From Leptodactylus fallax (lineage: Eukaryota; Chordata; Amphibia; Anura; Leptodactylidae): DNA of 64,000 bases. The notes below the pieces were generated by a model. That model ran no database searches. It was not told the origin of the DNA and worked only from the letters and a program-made list of their open reading frames with translations. The position numbers and the translations under genes are program-made. Each line of letters starts with the position of its first letter. Positions within the stretch are counted from its first letter, which is position 1. This document shows, one piece after another, positions 24,732 through 37,582 of the stretch. The stretch covers positions 1,250,001 to 1,314,000 of the forward strand of contig CAMRHE010000207.1 of assembly GCA_947044405.1 (NCBI GenBank), in the 5' to 3' direction.

Positions 24732-26362
24732 CAGTGCCTTGCGAAAGTATTCGGCCCCCTTGAACTTTTCAACCTTTTGCTACATTTCAGGCTTCAAACA
24801 TAAGGATATAAAATTTAAATTTTTTGGTGAAGAATCAACAAAAAGTGGGATACAATTGTGAAGTGGAACGGAATTTATTGGATATTTTAAACTTTTGTAA
24901 AAAATAAAAAACTGAAAAGTGGGCGTGCCAAATTATTCGGCCCCTTTACTTTCAGTGCAGCAAACTCACTCCAGAAGTTCAGTGAGGATCTCTGAATGAT
25001 CCAATGTTGTCCTAAATGACTGATGATGATAAATATAATTCACCTGTGTGTAATCAAGTCTCCGTATAAATGCACCTGCTCTGTGATAGTCTCAGGGTTC
25101 TGTTTAAAGCGCAGAGAGCATCATGAAGACCAAGGAACACACCAGGCAGGTCCGTGATACTGTTGTGGAGAAGTTTAAAGTTGGATTTGGATACAAAAAG
25201 ATTTCCCAAACTTTAAACATCCCAAGGAGCACTGTGCAAGCGATCATATTGAAATGGAAGGAGTATCAGACCACTGCAAATCTACCAAGACCCGGCCGTC
25301 CCTCTAAACTTTCATCTCAAACAAGGAGAAGACTGATCAGAGATGCAGCCAAGAGGCCCATGATCACTCTGGATGAACTGCAGAGATCTACAGCTGAGGT
25401 GGGAGAGTCTGTCCATACGACAACAATCAGTCGTACACTGCACAAATCTGGCCTTTATGGAATAGTGGCAAGAAGAAAGCCATTTCTCAAAGATATCCAT
25501 AAAAAGCCTCATTTAAAGTTTGCCACAAGCCACCTGGGAGACACACCAAACATGTGGAAGAAGGTGCTCTGGTCAGATGAAACCAAAATCGAACTTTTTG
25601 GCCACAATGCAAAACGATATGTTTGACGTAAAAACAACACAGCTCATCACCCTGAACACACCATCCCCACTGTCAGACATGGTGGTGGCAGCATCATGGT
25701 TTGGGCCTGCTTTTCTTCAGCAGGGACAGGGAAGATGGTTAAAATTGATGGGAAGATGGATGGAGCTAAATACAGGATCATTCTGGAAGAAAACCTGTTG
25801 GAGTCTGCAAAAGACCTGAGACTGGGACGGAGATTTATCTTCCAACAAGACAATGATCCCAAACATAAAGCAAAATCTACAATGGAATGGTTCACAAATA
25901 AACGTATCCAGGTGTTAGAATGGCCAAGTCAAAGTCCAGACCTGAATCCAATCGAGAATCTGTGGAAAGAGCTGAAAACTGCTGTTCACAAACGTTCTCC
26001 ATCCAACCTCACTGAGCTCCAGTTGTTTTCCAAGGAAGAATGGGCAAGAATTTCAGTGTCTTGATGTGCAAAACTGATAGAGACATACCCCAAGCGACTT
26101 GCAGCTGTAATCGCAGCAAAAGGTGGCGCTACAAAGTATTAACTTAAGGGGGCCGAATAATTTGGCACCCCCCGCTTTTCAGTTTTTTATTTTTTACAAA
26201 AGTTTAAAATATCCAATAAATTTCGTTCCACTTCACGATTGTGTCCCACTTGTTGTTGATTGTTCACCAAAAAATTAAAATTTTATATCCCTATGTTTGA
26301 AGCCTGAAATGTGGCAAAAGGTTGAAAAGTTCAAGGGGGCCGAATACTTTCGCAAGGCACTG
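24732..26362 (+). mobile_element. Tc1-type transposon B, full length (DD34E)
   Basis: 1,631 bp. It has inverted terminal repeats of more than 200 bp that start CAGTGCCTTGCGAAAGTATT and end with the exact inverted string. TA flanks both ends (24730-24731, 26363-26364). The repeats contain a second internal 'ttattcggcccc' motif, as in the inverted-repeat/direct-repeat type of Tc1 ends. The only gene is the transposase on the plus strand. It sits inside a copy of the 'aaggcccc' MITE family ('aatcgcagcatgtcaatta' before, 'cctacggaaacgctggcggt' after). Confidence 0.95.
25123..26142 (+). pseudogene. Tc1 transposase (element B), near-intact with two stops
   Basis: A single reading frame of 340 codons runs from the ATG at 25123 to TAA at 26140-26142 without frameshift, but has in-frame TGA at 25624-25626 and 26062-26064. 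N-terminal helix-turn-helix region residues 1-60; the PRPGRPSKLS AT-hook-like linker at about 55-64. The catalytic triad is all present: Asp152 ([10 protein letters not shown]), Asp243 (FQQDNDPKHK) and Glu278 (LNPIENLW), with 34 residues between the last two (DD34E, the standard Tc1 spacing). Length matches family norm (~340 aa). With only two nonsense changes this is a recently silenced copy, but as it stands the protein would stop at residue 167, before the second Asp. Confidence 0.9.
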
Positions 26363-26419
26363 TACCTACGGAAACGCTGGCGGTTTCCCTATTCACTACA
26401 GAAGTCCTGCATGAAGAAC

Positions 26420-29262
26420 TTTATTCTCTACCGGTTTCAGTTTTGAAACGGTGAACACCCGACAGACATTCATCAGACCGCATTATAGTCAAGTGAGCGT
26501 CTGTGTTTAAACGTTGAAACAGCGGTCCGGCACTCAGTCTTTCAGGTCCCCTGGCGGACCCGAACGATGGAGAGTCCAGCGCAGATGTGAACCTAGCCTA
26601 AGAGAAGAGTAAAGAAGAAGGTCTTGTGAGGATCAGATCTTACTCATGGGGAAGTAGTTGGAGATTAGGTCAATCATGTATGGAATGGATAGTTTATGGA
26701 CAGCCTTGTATGTCATTCTTAATCTGAGCTGAATTTACTGAACAATAGATAGCTAATGTAGGGACTGGCAGAGGAGTAATTGGATAAAAAGAGTAATAAC
26801 TGGGTAGCAGAGTTAAGGGTGAATTGAAGAGGCACATAACACTTTAGCATATATGTACCTGGTCTACAGTCCCACCAGAGTAAGGCCATATTACACAGGG
26901 CAATTTTGCAGCCATTTTTCAGGAATGTATGCTTGTAAAAGCGTTCTTATAGTGCCGACAATTGGGTGATAGTTCCCAAAGTACATCACTCTGTCTAATA
27001 AGGGCTCATGAAAGTATAAGCCGGGGGAGTGAACATTTTAGCCATAGTTCCCCTGCATGTCCTCTGCATTGGATTGAGTAATTAGGCTGGTGCAGAACGA
27101 GTTTTGTAGACAATCAGCAAAAATGAGCCTGTCTAATATCACTTTAATGGTGGCCATGCACTTCCTCAAACAATAGCCGTGTCTTGTCATCAATCTTGAA
27201 GACATTTCCCCATGGAAATCTGAACACCTATGACCATGCTAAATGTAACCATGTGATCAAGATGTTAGACATGGCCCTGTTTCTGAAAAAAAAAAAAGGC
27301 CTTTAAAGCGATTATGCCAGAAAAAATATTTTTCCTCTATCCATGGAGGAAAACACCCCCTTATAATCTTTGGGGGTTTTAGTGGTCAGACCTCCTTCAC
27401 CTATCAGCAATTTTCCTCTAGCCTATGGATAAAGGATAAAAAATTTTTGTGACATACCCATAAACCCCCCACAGTTCTGGACGAACCCTGCTCGTGCTTT
27501 GAGTAAAGTGCATTACAGTTCACCCTGAGCAGGATACATCCAGGGAGACAGCAGAGATGGAAGTTAGTTTAAAGGGTTGTAACTCAGAGACTCTTGGCTC
27601 TGAGATCATATCTGTAGCCCACTTAGATTGACGATATCACTGGTTAAAGTGGGGGTGAATATACTTGCTGTTTCACTTTAACAAGTGCACAGGAGAAAAT
27701 GAGCAGCTGACAGTGTTCAGGGAGAGGAGAATTTTTTTAAATTCTCCTATACCTGTCACTTCATAAGACCCCAGGTGAGGGGATACCATGGACTTTTGTT
27801 CATGATATCACCCCCCTCAGAAAGAATACTTGCCATTTAACCCCTTATATGCTGTGGTCAATAGTGACCCCTGCACCTAAGTCGTTTAACAAAAGAAAGT
27901 AAAAATAGACTTTTTTCCCTTGTTAATGAAAAGAAAACCCAAAATTGGAATCACCACATCCGTAACAACCCCGAAAATAAAATTAGTATGTTTTTTATTC
28001 TTCATACTAAAAGCCATAAACCTTCAAATTCAGAGGCCAGAATTTATATTTTCTGATCATCTCACCTCTCAAAAATAAAAAGTAATAAAAACTGATTATA
28101 TGTACCCACAAAATACAAGGTCTTGTAAAGCTACATTGAAAAAATATAAAAAGTTATGAAAGTGGGAATGTAGAGAAGGATCAGATGTTACTGGTTTAAG
28201 GCTAAAATGTGTTAGATCACTAAAGGGTAGGCACCAGAGTTACGTGCCTGCTATATTTGCTTGAGGCATAATTCAAAATTTGCAAAAAAAAAAAAAAAGT
28301 GATATTTTTGGGAGAGTTTTTGCAATTTTAATGCATCTGTTAGGGGGTTAAAGGGATGAAGGAGAAGCAAACTGTTTGTAACAAAAACTTCTTTGTAGAC
28401 CATCTGACAGGCCATGATCTGTTGTCTGTCGTTCTCAAACCTTAATGCATGTTCAAAGACATTGTCAGTGTAAATTTGACATTAAGAACTCTTAAAGACG
28501 AACCTCAACATTGTCTGTAAAGAAAACCTATCATGTTCAAAAGTATCATCCAAGTAGGCAAGGACTTCTTCTAAGAACAACAAAGAGCTGTCCCTTTAGG
28601 CATCCATATTGTTTCCTTACAGGGTTATCCCTTCACTTCGGCTACATTCAAACAGTAGTCTTAATAGCACAAAGTAGCTTCAAAACAGAAATCCCACATT
28701 CTGACATTACCCTGAGATATGTGTCTCTTATTGCTTAGTAATTCTGATTATTAGCCAATGCTTCCTGTTTATATGCAGTTTCTGCCCTCCAGGTTTAGAT
28801 CTAATGCATCATAAAACTGATAAACCCAGAGATTGCAACAAATCCGAACCATTTATCACAGATATGACATATCACTACACTACAAGAAAAGACAGTCATA
28901 GGGTGTTCATCAAGTTCAGAGAATCTAAATGTCTCTGTTTTGGAGGCTTGTAATATTGTTGAAGAACAAGAACATGTTGAGAGTCATTACAGAGCATCTT
29001 TTCTATATCTTCAAATAGTCTTGCTTAAATTTTTCCCACCTTTTCTTTTCATGTCTCCAGCTCTTAAGTAGACCTAAGCTTCTCCATGGTAACAGACTAC
29101 AAAAAATCCCTGTGTTGTCAGACTCTACTCTAGTCCATATGTATCATACTTGTTGCTTGCCAATTAAAGGCATGTTAACAAGACGTATGGGACAGACAGA
29201 AGGGACTATGGGGCATATTTACTAATACTGTGTCAGCTGCTGTTTAATAAATCTGTGGTATT
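26420..29262. other. gene-free stretch
   Basis: No coding or RNA gene. About 26400-26600 ends in 'gcgcagatgtgaacctagcc', a right end of the 'ggttcacac' MITE family. About 27303-27480 has the 'cctttaaagcgattatgcca' opening of a TTAA-type repeat. The rest is AT-rich with short homopolymers. Confidence 0.45.
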
Positions 29263-29516
29263 CTTACACTAGGTTCACACCTGCGTTCGGGTTTCCGCAA
29301 GCGGACCCGAAAAACGGAAACCCAATCCACTTTAAAAGAGATTACCCACAGAATCCTGCGGACCCCATATACTATAATGGGGTCCGCTCGGTTTCTGCCT
29401 GAAAAATACAGAGAGAAAAGTCCTGCATGCAGGACTTTTATCCCTGCTTTTTTCATGTGGATTCAGGGACGGAATTCCTGAACGGAATCCAGGCGCAGGT
29501 GTGAACCCGGCCTTAG
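29263..29516. mobile_element. MITE, 'ggttcacac' family, TTA duplication
   Basis: It reads TTA-CACTAGGTTCACACCTGCG ... CGCAGGTGTGAACCCGGCC-TTA, with clean inverted ends and a TTA at each side. The internal palindrome 'gtcctgcatgcaggac' and the 'ccccatatactataatgggg' module tie it to the other copies. Confidence 0.8.
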
Positions 29517-31860
29517 ATTATCTAGTCTAACTTTGCACCTCCTATTAGTTGACTTAAAAGTTTAATTTTTTTTAAAAATTTTAGATGCATTGGAATAATA
29601 ATAATGATTGAGATTTTCGGTGGAGCTCTCCTTCTATACTCCTTATCCTATACTCCTTATCTATATAGACGACTAAAATCACTAGTGTAGTACAGACTGA
29701 GGCAGCAGATCCCTGGAGTATATACTGTGTACACGTGTTTTATGCCAACACACCATTCTACTTTGTAAATAAGAAAACACAAAGGATGAGCTCGGAAGTG
29801 GGAGAATTCTTCTTTTGTGTCTTCCACAAGCAGAAATAGGTCATGTCATTCTTAAAGTCATATGCAGCCAAGAGTTACACGCTTGTACAAGGATTTAGAG
29901 TTAAATCCATATATTGTTAACAAAAAAAGCAGGTGTAGGCCTGTCCCTGTCATGTCTAAACCATTATATCACAATAAACCTAATGGGTACACTGTCTGTC
30001 TACAATATCTATTTATACAGTACATGTCTGATAGCTGAAGACCTGCATGGACTGGGACCAAAATTGCCCACAAGAATGTTGACAGCTATCCCGCCCAAAT
30101 TGGGTGAGCATGCAGCTTACTTTAAAAGACACTAGAATATAACTGGTCACCAGACGCATCTGACACTGCTTATCTGCAGGAAGAATAGGCAATTTAAGAA
30201 AGAAGAAAAAGAAACCTGTGCGATCCTTCTTTCTTCCAATGGGCTATTGGGCTGGAAATCAGGAACGCTAAGCCAGGTGGTTTAATGCAGACTTTGTGGT
30301 GAGCTGCACCTCCCTCTGCCCGAGTTAACTATTTCAATATTCTCCCTCCTCTACATGGCCATGACTAACCTTGAAACATCTTCATTCTGCCCTTGAGCTA
30401 CACATGGACCATCAGCCCTCACTTATTGTGTCCAGACTATCCAAAGTCAGTCTAACCATTACCAGTCTTGGCCAGATCATCCAGATATAAAGTTTATATG
30501 AAGTAATCATCTTGGAGAATTTTAGTACTGTACATACTGTCCAATCCAACATGACAACAAATTGGGGAGATGTTCCCGTCAAAATAGGTCAAAATTCTGG
30601 TACAAAAAACTGACCTTTATAAGATTTATCATTTTACACAGATTTTGCACTGTGCTCGACAAGGGGTTTGGCTCAGTGGTAAAGGGATGTGGCCTACCAT
30701 GAAAGGGGAGTTTAAGATGTGCACCAAAATTGTGCCAAATATTGGAAAAGAGTTTGCTGCAAAGTAAACCAAGCAATAGGTAGTGTAACATTTGATAAAT
30801 GTGTCTAAAGACACATTCATCATCCACCATGAGCCACTGTTGTAAATTTGGTGCATCTTTACACTGTTTAGTCTAAAGTAGGCTATACACATAAGATGGC
30901 AATATCTCTATTTCCTCATACACATTAAAGCTTATGGGACAGTGGACAAAGCCTCTGTATACTGAATGGGACAGGGGAGAGGAAGCCGCTGCCAGAATCC
31001 AACATCTGCCATTGGGTGAAGCTATAGTCACATGACAGTGAATAATGGCCGTGTTTTTTTTAACATGGCAGCATTAAATTCAGTTAAAGTGAACGGGGGC
31101 TATTCACATGACCATTATTTCTCAAAATATAGGTCATGTCCTATTTTTGTGCGTACGGGTGCCCTTCGGGTGCAAGTTGGCCGTGAAATATTTACTTTTT
31201 TCATGGCCGTTTTGCACCTCGAATGTAGCCTGAGAGTCAAGTGGACCGCATACACATTAGATAATAAACTATTGACAGTGACATTGGTAGGTTTGGCTGA
31301 CAATCAGCTATTGTGTATGGCCAGCTTAAGTTTACCCTGTCTAAATATTAGCCACCATCCATTGCATAAAAACAGGACATCAGGTTGTAAAATGTCCGAC
31401 CACCTACTGATACTGAGTCTACAAACTGTCTGACACCACTGCATTCAGACAACGTGTACACCGCATATAGTAAAGGATTTGGTGGTTTAAAGAATTAGTC
31501 TAATAGTATTTGTTTAATGTTGCAGCACCTATAATGGATTTACTCATAGGAATTCGAGAATTCTAATATTTGCAGAGAATACTTGTTTTGGCTTTATATT
31601 CAGCGCTGGATTTGATGTGAGTCACAGGATTGAGTTAAACCAACAATACAATTTCTTCCATTCATGGGCCAGTACTCAGTATGTAGGTTCACTGAGATTT
31701 TCTCATTAAAGCAATTTTTTTGTTTTTTTCTGAAAAATATTTCAATGGATCTTATTGCATTCCCTATATTAGGATTTGGATACATAATAAGAGTTTTTGT
31801 AAATGGATTGATTTACTTTTTCTTACCCCACTTCTTGCTACATACTTTTTTACTATTATA
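29517..31860. other. gene-free stretch
   Basis: No gene is supported. A weak inverted-repeat segment ('gtcacatgacagtgaataatgg' against 'ctattcacatgaccattatt', 31028-31125) suggests another MITE remnant. The open frame at 31032-31433 on the plus strand has no recognisable domain. Confidence 0.4.
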
Positions 31861-31862
31861 TA

Positions 31863-33224
31863 CAGTGGGTACGGAAAGTACATTGGAGTCCAGCTGTGTT
31901 TAATTAAACTGATTGGACTTGATTAGGAAGGGCACACACCAGTCTATATAAGACCTCACAGCTCACAGCGCATGTCAGAGCAAATGAGAATCATAAGGTC
32001 AAAGGAACCGCCCAAGGAGCTCAGAGACAGAATTGTGGCAAGGCACAGATCTGGCCAAGGATACAAAATAATTTCTGCAGCACTCAAAGTTCCTAAGAGC
32101 ACAGTGGCCTCCATAATCCTTAAATGGAAGAAATTTGGGGCAACCAGAACTCTTCCTAGACCTGGCCGTCCAGCCAAACTGAGCAATCGTGGGAGAAGAG
32201 CTTTGGTGAGAGAGGTAAAGAAGAACCCAAAGAGCACTGTGGCTGAGCTCCAGAGATGCAGTAGGGAGATGGGAGAAAGTTCCACAAAGTCACCTATCAC
32301 TGCAGCCTCCACCAGTCGGGGCTTTATGGCGGAGTGGCCCGAAGGAAGCTTCTCCTCAGTGCAAGACATATGAAAGCCCAAATAGAGTTTGCCAAAAAAC
32401 ACATGAAGGACTCCCAGACTATGAGAAATAAGATTCTCTGGTCTGATGAGACGAAGATTGAACTTTTTGGCGTTAATTCTAAGCGGTATGTGTGGAGAAA
32501 ACCAGGCACTGCTCATCACCTGCCCAATACAATCCCAACAGTGAAACATGGTGGTGGCAGCATCATGCTATGGGGTGTTTTTCAGCTGCAGGGACAGGAC
32601 GACTGGTTGCAGTTGAAGGAAAGATGAATGCGGCCAAGTACAGAGATATCCTGGAAGAAAACCTCTTCTAGAGTGCTCTGGACCTCAGACTGGGCCGAAG
32701 GTTCACCTTCCAACAAGACCATCACCCTAAACACACAGCTAAAATAACAAAGAAGTGGCTTCGGAACAACTCTGTGACCATTCTTGACTGACCCAGCCAG
32801 AGCCCTGACCTCAACCCAATTGAGCATCTCTGGAGAGACCTGAAAATGGCTCCACCAACGTTCACCATCCAACCTGACGGAACTGGAGAGGATCTGCAAG
32901 GAAGAATGGCAGAGGATCCCCAAATCCAGATGTGAAAAATTTGTTGCATCATTCCCAAGAAGACTCATGGCTGTACTAGCTCAAAAGGAAGGGGCTTCTA
33001 CTCAATACTGAGCAAAGGGTCTGAATACTTATGACCATGCGATATTTCAGTTTTTCTTTTTTAATAAATTTGCAAAAATATCTACATTTCTGTTTTTTTT
33101 CAAGATGGGGTGCTGAGTGTACATTAATGAGAAATAAAATGAACTTTTTTGCTTTTAGCAAATGGCTGCAATGAAACAAAGAGTGAAAAATTTAAAAGGG
33201 TCTGAATACTTTCCGTACCCACTG
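31863..33224 (+). mobile_element. Tc1-type transposon C, left repeat shortened
   Basis: The ends cagtgggtacggaaagta and tactttccgtacccactg are exact inverted copies, flanked by TA (31861-31862, 33225-33226). The right terminal region has the inner 'gggtctgaatactta' copy about 200 bp inside the end. On the left the corresponding interior is deleted, so the repeat is much shorter there. The transposase frame is on the plus strand. Confidence 0.9.
31972..33011 (+). pseudogene. Tc1 transposase (element C), frameshifted
   Basis: The frame opens at 31972 (MSEQMRIIRSKEPPKELRDR) with the DNA-binding region and PRPGRPAKLS linker. It shifts near 32320, continues from 32334 ([12 protein letters not shown], first Asp), shifts again near 32620, and then contains FQQDHHPKH and SPDLNPIEHLW with at least two stops (near 32670 and 32790) before TGA at 33009-33011. 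Spacing between the last two catalytic residues is 34, so it is also DD34E. Several independent lesions make it clearly older than element B. Confidence 0.85.
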
Positions 33225-33858
33225 TATAATAATACCGCACTGAGTAGATTTCAGTGTACTGCTCATGTGGGTTGGGTCAGGCTATAACAAGTCAACGCAT
33301 TCAACCACTTCATCCTGGATAGAGCAACTGCTGTGTCAGAGATGAAATATGTTTCACAGTGAGCCAAGGTTACAATCTTTCTTTTAGGTGAATTACATGG
33401 AAGTATCAATTGTTACGGTACGGAGAAGTGATAACAGAGTATGAGATTCAATGTATTAAGTTCGTTATTTGCACTGGTTGAATAGGTTTCTATACTGTAA
33501 GTGACCTTTCCAAGGTTGCAGCTTAGTATAAGGCTTTTCAGTGAAAAATAATGAGTAGTTTATCATCAACTAATGTGCAATTCTCTAAAAATGGTAATAT
33601 AGTGAATGATAGATCTTATTTTGTATACTGTTTTAATTATTATGTAGCCGGAGTTACCCTTTATGTTCTTTCATCCATTCCAATATGATTGATTACAGAG
33701 GTATAAAGTGGAGCCGCTTTAAACATAGAAAACGCCTCAGAGCTGCTTTAGAGCAGGTGTCACGCTTGTCCTTGGGTTGTATTGCACCAAACCAAAGCAT
33801 GACCCCAGTACTTTTTAGCAGTCTTGGTGAGTTTTGTGACTGTTGGGGAATCAATTAA

Positions 33859-34088
33859 AGGGCTTATCCGGTTTCAAAGATTGATAACCTATTCATAGAA
33901 TATGGCCCCCTCCCAGACTCCCTCAATATTAGACCTGTGGGGGTCTGACACCTGGGACCCCCATAGATCACCAGTACAGAGGCAGTGCATGGGAGCAACG
34001 CTGCTCACTCGCACTACAAATTGTAGGTACTGCAGACCCCATTGAAGTCTAAAGATAGGCCATCAGTCTTAGAAACTGAATAACCCCT
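33859..34088. mobile_element. TTAA-flanked MITE
   Basis: TTAA at 33855-33858 is followed by agggcttatccggtttc. The right end aactgaataacccct is followed by TTAA at 34089-34092. The ends are inverted, and 'gggggtctgacacc' and 'gataggccatcagt' link it to 7593 and 13225. A TTAA duplication is the mark of piggyBac- or Kolobok-type movement (inference). Confidence 0.75.
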
Positions 34089-34092
34089 TTAA

Positions 34093-34355
34093 GGCTGGAT
34101 TCACATTAGTGTTGGAGTCTCCGTAGGACTCCGCCGCTGAATCTGTCTAAAATCAGCGGAAAGAAAAGTCCTGTAACGAGGACTTTTCTAACTGCCATTT
34201 TCAGTATAAAATTGCCAGAAATTGGGCGGAAACACAGCGGACCCCATTATAGTCAAAGGGGTCCGCGGGTTTCCACGGATAACTGTTCCATCTTTCTGGT
34301 CACCATGCGGACCCGAAGGATGGAAACCCGAACGCTAGTGTGAACCTAGTGTAAG
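34093..34355. mobile_element. MITE, 'ggctggattcacac' family, adjoining the TTAA MITE
   Basis: It starts GGCTGGATTCACATTAG directly after the TTAA shared with the previous element, and ends AGTGTGAACCTAGTG followed by TAA. The internal 'gagaaaagtcctg... ggacttttc' and 'gaccccattatagtcaaagg' modules match the other family members. Confidence 0.75.
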
Positions 34356-36585
34356 ACTGGCGTAAGAATCACCAGTCTTAAAAAAATATCCCCCTATGTG
34401 TGAAGGTGAGCTTATGGTAGTCTGTATTCTGTAAATGAGTTATCCACAGAGACCATTGTAATGGGCTGATTAGTATGGGGTTTCCCATGATAACCCTGCC
34501 AAGTAATAGCGGGGCATATGAGATTCTCTGTAGGGGAATAGTGGAATAATTCCAGCTCCTACTAACAATCAAATCAATCAAATTCCTTTAGAAAAAAAAG
34601 TTGCATTATTAGTGCTGCTATGGAAACATGCAAAGATCCCATAGTACATAGTATTTGTACAGGTGCACTAGTTTGTAGTATATTTGAATATATTTCTAGG
34701 AAACAGCTGAGCAGGTGCAGTTATTTATATAGACACAGAAGCAAGGGGACATCTTGATTCTCTGAAGGTCACAAAGTGTCACTCATGTCCATAGGCTGTG
34801 TCTGAAATCAGTCACCTTCACTTAGAAGTAGATAAGCTGTAATACCATATGCAGCCCATGGACAAGAGTGGTGCTGTTTGTAATACAAAACCTTAACTAA
34901 TCCCAGGCAAGTCTTTTACAAATGACCTATCACACACTGGTCTCCTGTTATATATAGTATACTCACTCCTCCGTTCCGCTACCTCTCTGCTTTTGATCAG
35001 ACATTATCTTGTATTTTAGATATCACCCTGCTTTCTCTGTACTATGATATCAATCCCATGATGCCTCAGTCCAGCATCACATGGACAGCTACATCCAGTA
35101 CAATCTCTGCCTGCTGGGAGGATAGTGTTCTTATATATAAGCTAAAAGACCGTACACCTATGGTCAGAGAGGCTGTACTGTCATCTTTATTATAACTGTG
35201 TGACAGGAGACGTCTAATCTTCTGCAGAAACTGTTTGTTTCACTTCTTATCTTCCCCGTCCCATCCTTTAAAGACTCTTTGAAGAACAGTCAATACATAC
35301 AGAAAGTTCATAGATCCTCATAGACACGAGTAATAGGACACAAAGATGCACAGCTTGTTAAAAAAATATGTATTTGTTGAAACTGAACAACCCCTTGGTC
35401 TATCTAAATGAACCCCATATATTCATTAAAGGTAGTGCCTGGTATTGCGTGAGTGGGATGAAGTTGCTGTACCATAACTAGGTAGATAGCATGCATGTAG
35501 ATGGACCGATGTAAGCACTGAAGGGGCCGCATTGCTTGCCTGCCTCTGTGCTATTGCCCCTTTCAGCTAATCCCTGGTGATACATTTGGACCACACCAAT
35601 ATAATATTGCTGGTCTATCCTATGGATTGGACATCAATATCCTGATTCTGGAAAACCTCTTTAATGGATATGGATGGCCAGCCATAAATGTGCGTATACC
35701 AGGACTACCTTTCCTTTCAGTATTATATAAACTTCCCATGTTAAAATCTACAACTGCAGTCTATAAAACTGTGACATTATTAATCTCAATGGATTTACTT
35801 TACAGAACTTGTTCATGTAAAAATAGTTTAAGCCCCTGGGACATATATCATGTGACCTGACATGTTTGATCGAAACCATAGGGAGTCAACAGTTCTCTAG
35901 GGCAACGCTCACAATGAACGTTTCATGTCAGTCAGTTGCTCACCAAGTGAAATGTTATGAAGAAATTTCGCTACAGGACGTAGACGTTCTCTACTATTTC
36001 CCATGCATTGTCCGCAGTATCTCTTGTGGCCTACAGATCAGTAAACAACCATTCTGGAAACCTCCATGTCCTTATATATCCATCCTGAGTACATCTAACA
36101 TATTGTTTCAGAAAACCGCACAATACGCTCAAACATTCAGTGTCCTTATTGAAGCAATATGTTTTGGATGGTAGACAATGCATCTTAGGTTCTGTTTAAT
36201 AATGCATTCCAGCGAGACAAAGGGAAGATTTTCCAAATATCTCTGCCCATAGCAGAACTAATTGTTCCCATATACAAGTCACAGTAGGACAATCTGACTG
36301 TGTATGAGTGCTATGTCTGCTTGCTCTTTAGCATAATAATTAGCTAGCTTTCCTATGCAGATCTGCTATTAATTATGGGAGAAATGTATAAATGCTAAAA
36401 ATAGCTTTTTTTATATTTTCATATAACTTTTCAGTACATTGTGTCCTAAATTGCTCGGAATATTAAATTAACTTGTTTACTTATAACAAGAGCTATGTAC
36501 TGGGGGGGGGCACTGGAAACCAATGGTACGATTTTGGAGGTACTGTAGTGAATATTGAAGAGGCTTTTCTATCTCAGACATGGCG
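34356..36585. other. gene-free stretch left of the LTR retrotransposon
   Basis: AT-rich DNA with no domain-bearing frame. The frames at 35627-35860 and 35866-36174 encode nothing recognisable and lack homopolymer-independent support. Confidence 0.45.
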
Positions 36586-36589
36586 TATA

Positions 36590-37565
36590 TGTGAACCGAG
36601 AGCAAGGCAGGTGGTTTGGACTCCGCAACCAGAAATGAACGCACACGCGGTAGTTCAAGAAAAAAATATATATTTACTATAAGTTAATAAAGGCTAGTTA
36701 AAGGTAAAATGACAGGGCTAAAGACAAGCAAAATATACAATATAGCATGAACAATTTCAAGGCAAATTCTGCAATGGTTTCTACTTTTACTCTGTCCACT
36801 TCTGCAGTATGGACACTGCATGAACAATATACTCAAAACTATCCCTAACTGACCCTGACTTCACATTTGGGTGCACCCCCTTTTCCCCAGTGGTCCAGGT
36901 GGACCGCTTACAGTCCGTAGAAGCGCGCGGTGGGGCCCAAAGTCGGTCCTTTCTTTTATAGTGAAGCGTCCTCTCCTCACGGTTATCAGGATCTTGGGAG
37001 AAATGAAGACCTCTTTAACAGACAGGGAAACCAACTGAATGCAATGTAATCCAACAGCAGATTCCATTCAGCACACTGACAGTCCTGCCGAATCCATACA
37101 CTGAGCTGGGATGTAAGCCGGGATTTAGCAGGTGCCGTCCAGTACATCAACAGCACTGCGAGTCTCTATCTGTGGTATCCATATACACAGTCACAATGTC
37201 AGTCTCACTGATCAGCCACTGAGCACAGTTCCTTTCACATGGACTCACTAGTCCTGTTGTCTCTTTACACTCTGTTTGTCTCTGGACCAAGATACAGCTT
37301 AGCTGTACAGAAAAATCTCCACACCAGTTCAATACAACACTTGCCAAGATGGCTGCTGCTCTCTGTCTCGTCACTTCCTGCTTCTCTGCTCACACTCTGT
37401 CTGCAGAACAGGCAGGCTGACATAAAAGGGGGGGGGTCTCACTCCAGCATCATGTCACAATTACAATGGCTGCTGTCTTAAAGGAACAGAATCACAGAAA
37501 TACATTCAACATTAACAGTTTATACAGACAAATGAAGCTTAAGACAACATTGGCTGTCTCTTACA
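36590..37565 (-). repeat. 3' LTR of gypsy copy 1
   Basis: 976 bp, near-identical to 42778-43755. It is flanked on the outside by TATA (36586-36589) and on the inside by the polypurine tract. Confidence 0.95.
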
Positions 37566-37582
37566 TATTCCCCCCCACTTTA
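37566..37582 (-). other. Polypurine tract
   Basis: On the minus strand the run AAAGTGGGGGGGAATA lies directly against the 3' LTR. This is the expected plus-strand primer site. The TAA stop of pol (37580-37582) is at its edge. Confidence 0.75.

Noticed and set aside
31956..32968. Minus-strand frames of 197 and 128 aa
   Set aside because: Antisense to the Tc1 element C transposase; no domain of their own.
36861..37374. Small minus-strand frames in the LTR (also at 43049-43562)
   Set aside because: Present identically in both LTRs because the LTRs are identical; no domain and no initiation evidence.
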